DNA of 64,000 nucleotides from Latrodectus hesperus (lineage: Eukaryota > Arthropoda > Arachnida > Araneae > Theridiidae). The stretch covers positions 62,286,779 to 62,350,778 of the forward strand of contig CM075862.1 in assembly GCA_037975125.1 (NCBI GenBank), written 5' to 3'. Under the pieces are notes generated by a model. That model did no database searches, was not told the origin of the DNA, and was given only the letters and a program-made list of their open reading frames with translations. Below are positions 60,956 to 64,000 of the stretch, piece by piece. Numbering within the stretch: position 1 is the stretch's first letter; the number at the start of each line of letters is the position of its first letter. The position numbers were made by a program, and so were the translations under genes.

Positions 60956-63900
60956 TTAATAGAACCTCAATTCAGCAACTTTTTTCTAATGGTGACCTGT
61001 GTTATTGTTAAGATCGTAGAATTAGTTGAAGTCAGAATATATATGACAAAATATTTTATCTACTGTAACTTTGTTTGCTAAACTTTGTTCTGCATTTTTT
61101 GTGCAGTTTTATTAAAAGAAATTGCGATTTATGCTAATATTTTCTTGAAACTTATTGTTATAATTTTGTTAAATTACAGCAAGCTGAGTTTCATTTCAAA
61201 TTTTGCTGATTAATCAAGCTTTCAGATAAGATAGATAATTATGTCATACACTTATGATTTCATCATCAGCAGATTGTTCATATTAATAAAATTTATTAGT
61301 TTTATCTACCATTATTAGTTTTTATATTAAGGGTTTTATTAAAATATATTTTAAGGATATACGAAAAGTTTCTTCTTCAAAATATTTATATCCATTACTT
61401 AAAAGCAAAGTCATATTACAGTGATTTGGTAACAGTTTTGAATATACAATGCCCTGCTAATATTTGAATAGTTAAAGAAAATACATTGCCATTTAACGAA
61501 TTTTTACGTGACTTACACTTTCCTCGAAATTTATAAGCAAAAGAAGTACTTATAATGTAATTTACAAGTTCCCACTTCAAAGCACTTTTAAATAGAAAGT
61601 TTCCCTGTACAAAATTGAGAATTATCTAAACGAAATCACAGACAAAACATCATATGAACATCAAAATACCAAACTGAATTAAGACAATCTGTCATTGATT
61701 ATATGGTTAGACCATTATAAGTATTGTTTTCAATACCATTTTCAAATTTTAGATTTTTAGTACTGACATGATTGTTTTATTAACATAATGTCTCTAAAAT
61801 GTTAGTTTTTCTTACAGGAAACATATTTAATTGAAATTCAAGAATATTAAGTCATAATCATGTTTAATGAATTATTTAGGAAATATTATTATTTTAAAAA
61901 CTATATATTTAATCTCTAAAGAAGTGTAATCCAAAATAACTTCATGCTTCTGTAGAGAACCTTGGAAAATTTTAGGGAATGTAATCATTTTTTATATTTT
62001 ACTGTTTATTTTTCTCTATCTTTACAATATATATTACCGAAATCAAATTTAGCAAATACATTGTTTTTAAACACTGTGATACTGTTGAATTGTTTACTGA
62101 TAATAAATTTTAAGGGAAATCATTTATTTTGCTAAATATACATGAATATAAGAGATCGAGATAAAGTGATGAATTTTATATTCATTACTATATAGAATGG
62201 GTAAAATACCATTATGCAATAAAAATACTACCTTAAAATATTTCTTGTATAACATTTAGTCGAAATTTAAGAATGATAAATTTTTGCTTTATATATAATA
62301 AAAACAGAGGATCTAATTTTTTAAATTTTCATTATTGGGAAGTTTACTATTCTTTACAATAAATTTTTCTTATCATAAGCTGATATTTTGTCACTTAAAC
62401 TAATTTGTTTGCCTTATATAAGAAGTGTAAGGAAATAATATTTTGAGATAAAATATCAGCCTTTTATATTCACAATCAAAATATCGATTCCAAATGAAAT
62501 ATAAATATTTGTTGACATTTATGAAATACCTTCAAAGAACAGCTTCCGATGGACAACTGAAATGCTTTCAGAAAATCAATGATAATCCCATAGCACTTAA
62601 GAAAACAAAATACCTTGAAATTCTCAAATAAAGTTTTCAATCAATAAAGTAAACATGGACTCAGTTAAAATACGAATAATTGGATACAAGGGAAGCGAAA
62701 ACATTAATGTAGAACTTAAGATATCATAAATAAAATATGAACAGTTTAAATGTTTCATTGCTATAAAATATGTTCTTCCACTAGAAAAAGCCTCACATAT
62801 TTTACATTTAATTTAATAATTTGCATTTACCCATGGAGTGGTGGTTACACAAATATGCATTGCATTTATATTGAGCCTAAATTCGCCTTATAGGCACTTT
62901 TATTGATTGATAACAAACTTTTTTATTCTATTATGTCGGGTTAAAAATAAAAATAATATGATTTCCTAGAATGAATTTATTCTATGATCTAAAATAAACG
63001 CTGGAGATATTAATATATTAACTGATTAATATTTTTTAAACAATATTACTTTCATCATTTGTGTTAAATCAAATTCTAAGTTTTTAAACTGTTATTTAAT
63101 GATTTATAGAAGTAAAAAAAGATATTTCTTCCAGAAAAAAAATTATATAGGTAAATTGACCAATCTTGAAATTAAGTGTATTCTTAAAAATCATTTATCA
63201 GCAACTTTCATGAGTTGAGAAGAATTAAAAGCAAATTTTATTTTACTTACAAAATATAACCACTAATATGGAAACTATATATTTTTAAACACCTATTTGA
63301 ACCATGAAAATAATCAAATAGGTTAGGTTTTTGAAACATATTTACAAATGCATATTTCTTTCAATCATTTAATAATGACAGTTATCCATTTTATAATGCT
63401 TAACCACAGCTAAGTAACCTGCTTTCAACCACCATATAACAAGTGAGACACAAGGAATATTAACTTCTCAACAGGCATAGATATTTTTAACATAATAGAT
63501 TTTTAACTAGGTTTACTTTTCTTTTTTACAGGCATAAAAACCATTGTCATTCTTATTATTTATGTAATATTAAATTATTTGCTTTTTAATATGATTTTGG
63601 GTGGTTCAAAGGGAATCTAGCCATAAATCAAAGTTACATTGAATTATTATAAATTTATAAATTTAAAATAAATATGATGCAGGTTAGCTTTGCAAATTAT
63701 TTATTACAATATCCAAAGGACAAAACGCTATGCAGAAAGAAAGTGTTACAAAATTATACACAATGACAAAATTCTGCATATGACATTTAGAATTTTCTTG
63801 AGAAAAATAGAAAATGTTAAAAATAACTTATAATAAAGAATACTGTTATTTATAATGACTGTTCGCCACACCTGTGTTTCCATTTACTGTTTATTGTTCT

Positions 63901-64000
63901 CCTTGCCATTGAATTGCAACCAGACATAACCATTAAATGTTCAGTAAAATAATTATGCTACTGGTGTGTGTAAATATTTAAATGCTGTAAAATAATGAGT

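Larger units (their letters stand above)
60137..64000. other. AT-rich non-coding stretch to window end
   Basis: No gene recognised. It holds two small repeats at 60594-60635 and 60915-60955. A pyrimidine-rich TTTTACAG near 63530 is not followed by a credible exon. Confidence 0.6.

Noticed and set aside
63515..63531. Splice acceptor TTTTCTTTTTTACAG on the plus strand
   Set aside because: No credible exon follows; such tracts are expected by chance in AT-rich DNA.

Overview
This is a very AT-rich eukaryotic window with low gene density, most likely from a spider genome, or at least a chelicerate. The reasons are the arthropod-type neuroligin exon, the kinds of transposon present (a SETMAR-like mariner, a Tigger/pogo element, a DD41D mariner, and a LINE whose RNase H region reads like those common in spider assemblies), several tRNA-headed SINE-like repeats, and extreme (TA)n microsatellites. 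The species call is inference. Nothing bacterial, organellar or viral was recognised.

The one confident host gene is a neuroligin on the minus strand. Its signal-peptide exon lies at 49505-49946 and ends at a GTAAGT splice donor in phase 1. About 0.65 kb upstream in gene direction (50588-50830) is a GC-rich, CpG-containing island with an NRF1-type palindrome and a good splice donor. I read this as a promoter with a non-coding first exon. No further neuroligin exon was recognised between 1 and 49504, so that whole stretch may be intron, with the next exon outside the window.

Region by region: 178-1682 is a decayed mariner interrupted by a tRNA-derived SINE with a perfect 17-bp target duplication. 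3772-6074 is a near-complete Tigger/pogo-type element with terminal repeats and a TA duplication. 16.3-16.8 kb holds a diverged tandem duplication and a SINE-like copy. 23.2 kb holds another tRNA-headed repeat. 27.1-28.2 kb is a decayed DD41D mariner transposase. 38.3 and 40.0 kb hold two exon-like segments of unknown identity. 45.9-46.3 kb is a 367-bp foldback element with arms of about 120 bp. 53.3-54.0 kb is the 3' end of a LINE (RNase H plus a Cys/His motif). 59.8-60.1 kb is a SINE with clear A and B boxes. Ten long (TA)n tracts punctuate the window. The rest is AT-rich non-coding DNA with a few GC-raised islands of unknown meaning.

There is no operon or multi-gene system here. The transposons are broken and look like fossils. 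The best targets for follow-up are the foldback element, three perfect or near-perfect hairpins, the nested mariner/SINE insertion, the exon-like segment at 38.3 kb and the neuroligin promoter island.
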